Assembly (NCBI GenBank): GCA_017538865.1 | Contig: JAFYIA010000055.1 | Coordinates: 1-12,624, forward strand | DNA from: Aeriscardovia sp. | GTDB taxonomy: Bacteria; Actinomycetota; Actinomycetes; Actinomycetales; Bifidobacteriaceae | Length of the DNA: 12,624 nucleotides | Direction: 5' to 3' | Shown here: one piece after another, positions 12,054-12,624 of the stretch | Layout of the letters: the number at the start of each line of letters is the position of its first letter | How positions within the stretch are numbered: the stretch's first letter is position 1 | Translations under genes and position numbers: made by a program | Notes under the pieces: model-generated | Databases searched by the model: none | The model's input: only the letters and a program-made list of their open reading frames with translations | Told to the model about the DNA's origin: nothing

Positions 12054-12624
12054 AACTTTATCTCGGCTCCGGTCTCTTCGTCTCCCGGGGCGAATTCCAG
12101 GCTTCCTGCGTGCATGGCAGCCTTCAGATCTTCCGCCGCGATTTTTGCGGCCGCAGCGCCTTTGCCGTAAATCCTTGCGCTCTCGACTTCGGTCTTTAGG
12201 GACGCCTTTTTCTCGCTCTTGAGCTTCCTGAGCATCGACAGGCACAGGGCCGCGGCCCTAAACCCTTCCGGGCTCTCCCCGACTTCGAGGGGCTCCGGCC
12301 AAGGCGAAAGGTGCACGGACAGCCCCTCGGGGTGCGCCCAGTGCCAGGCTTCCTCGGTTACGAAGGGGAGGAAGGGGGCAAAGAGCGAGAGGATGGCGTC
12401 GAGCGCGATCCTGAGGGCGTTCCTCGCGCTCTCATCCCCTCTGTAGGCCCTGTCTTTGACCAGCTCTATGTAGTCGTCGCAAAAGCTCCAGAAGAAGGCC
12501 TCTATTTCCTGGAGGGCCGAGGCGTGGTCGAAAGATTCCAGAGCCTCGGTCGCCCGCTTCTCGGCCTCCCCCAGGGCGGAAAGGAGGGAGAGGTCCAAGG
12601 GGGAGGTCACGAGGGAGGGATCGC
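12050..12624 (-). CDS. valS: Valyl-tRNA synthetase, C-terminal part (partial)
   Basis: The frame is open on the minus strand from the right edge to TAG at 12050-12052, about 190 residues; the catalytic domain lies beyond the window. ValRS charges tRNA-Val in the cytoplasm. The visible part is the anticodon-binding helical domain: DHASALQEIEAFFWSFCDDY, VKDRAYRGDESARNAL and LFAPFLPFVTEEAWHWAHPE are characteristic of ValRS, followed by LRKLKSEKKASLKTEVESAR. The protein then ends about 45 residues later (GAEIKF). I see no C-terminal coiled-coil arm of about 65 residues as in the E. coli and Thermus enzymes, so this looks like the short type found in archaea and some bacteria. It converges on rho with a four-base overlap. 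Confidence 0.93.
   Translation of the reverse strand, partial: DPSLVTSPLDLSLLSALGEAEKRATEALESFDHASALQEIEAFFWSFCDDYIELVKDRAYRGDESARNALRIALDAILSLFAPFLPFVTEEAWHWAHPEGLSVHLSPWPEPLEVGESPEGFRAAALCLSMLRKLKSEKKASLKTEVESARIYGKGAAAAKIAAEDLKAAMHAGSLEFAPGDEETGAEIKF

Noticed and set aside
11247..12245. Minus-strand open frame opposite rho and crossing into valS
   Set aside because: It is antisense to the conserved Rho motor domain and to the valS end in another frame, with a His/Gly/Val-rich, motif-free translation.
1..12624. CRISPR arrays, insertion sequences, phage or toxin-antitoxin genes
   Set aside because: No regular direct repeats, terminal inverted repeats, transposase or phage motifs were seen; nearly all of the window is filled with core genes.

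Overview
The window is GC-rich, gene-dense bacterial DNA carrying core genes of an actinobacterium (Actinomycetota). The diagnostic signals are the order mfd – eno – DUF501 – Ppx/GppA phosphatase – tRNA-Leu, a PdtaS-type HisKA_2 sensor kinase, a GreA whose coiled-coil tip has the actinobacterial form, and a Rho factor with a long charged insert between its N-terminal domain and its RNA-binding domain. From memory of gene order, FKBP–greA–hlyIII downstream of this cluster recalls Bifidobacteriaceae and other Actinomycetia, but I cannot name a genus. Codon use is odd for a GC-rich actinobacterium: AGG is the commonest Arg codon and ATA the commonest Ile codon in the Ppx gene. Several genes start with GTG or TTG.

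Layout. Positions 1-3537 hold a tightly packed plus-strand block: the C-terminal part of mfd, eno, a DUF501 protein, a Ppx/GppA phosphatase and tRNA-Leu(UAA). Each protein gene overlaps the next by a few to about 40 bases. The mazG and ftsB/divIC genes that usually sit in this cluster are missing. A minus-strand gene (3543-4319) for a coiled-coil, PH-like, tail-anchored membrane protein follows. It is divergent from an FKBP-type prolyl isomerase and greA (4404-5309), which are probably co-transcribed. greA converges, with no gap, on a hemolysin III/PAQR-like membrane protein (5310-6029, minus). That gene is divergent from a PdtaS-like sensor kinase (6093-7556), whose stop overlaps a membrane-anchored NERD-domain gene. 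The NERD gene is split by an in-frame TGA at 8339-8341, and the same frame stays open for another 101 codons. Then come pgi (8725-10371), a short AT-rich intergenic stretch with a good sigma-70-type promoter, rho (10491-12053), and the C-terminal part of valS on the minus strand, whose stop codon overlaps that of rho.

Functionally the block combines central carbon metabolism (enolase, glucose-6-phosphate isomerase), transcription and its coupling to repair (Mfd, GreA, Rho), polyphosphate/(p)ppGpp metabolism, prolyl isomerisation, tRNA charging (tRNA-Leu, ValRS) and membrane or signalling proteins. I saw no mobile element, phage gene, CRISPR array or rRNA. The best leads are the interrupted NERD gene with a GC hairpin just after its TGA, the uncharacterised tail-anchored coiled-coil protein, the gene losses in the mfd–eno–ppx cluster, and the unusual codon preference. 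I found no convincing multi-gene novel system.
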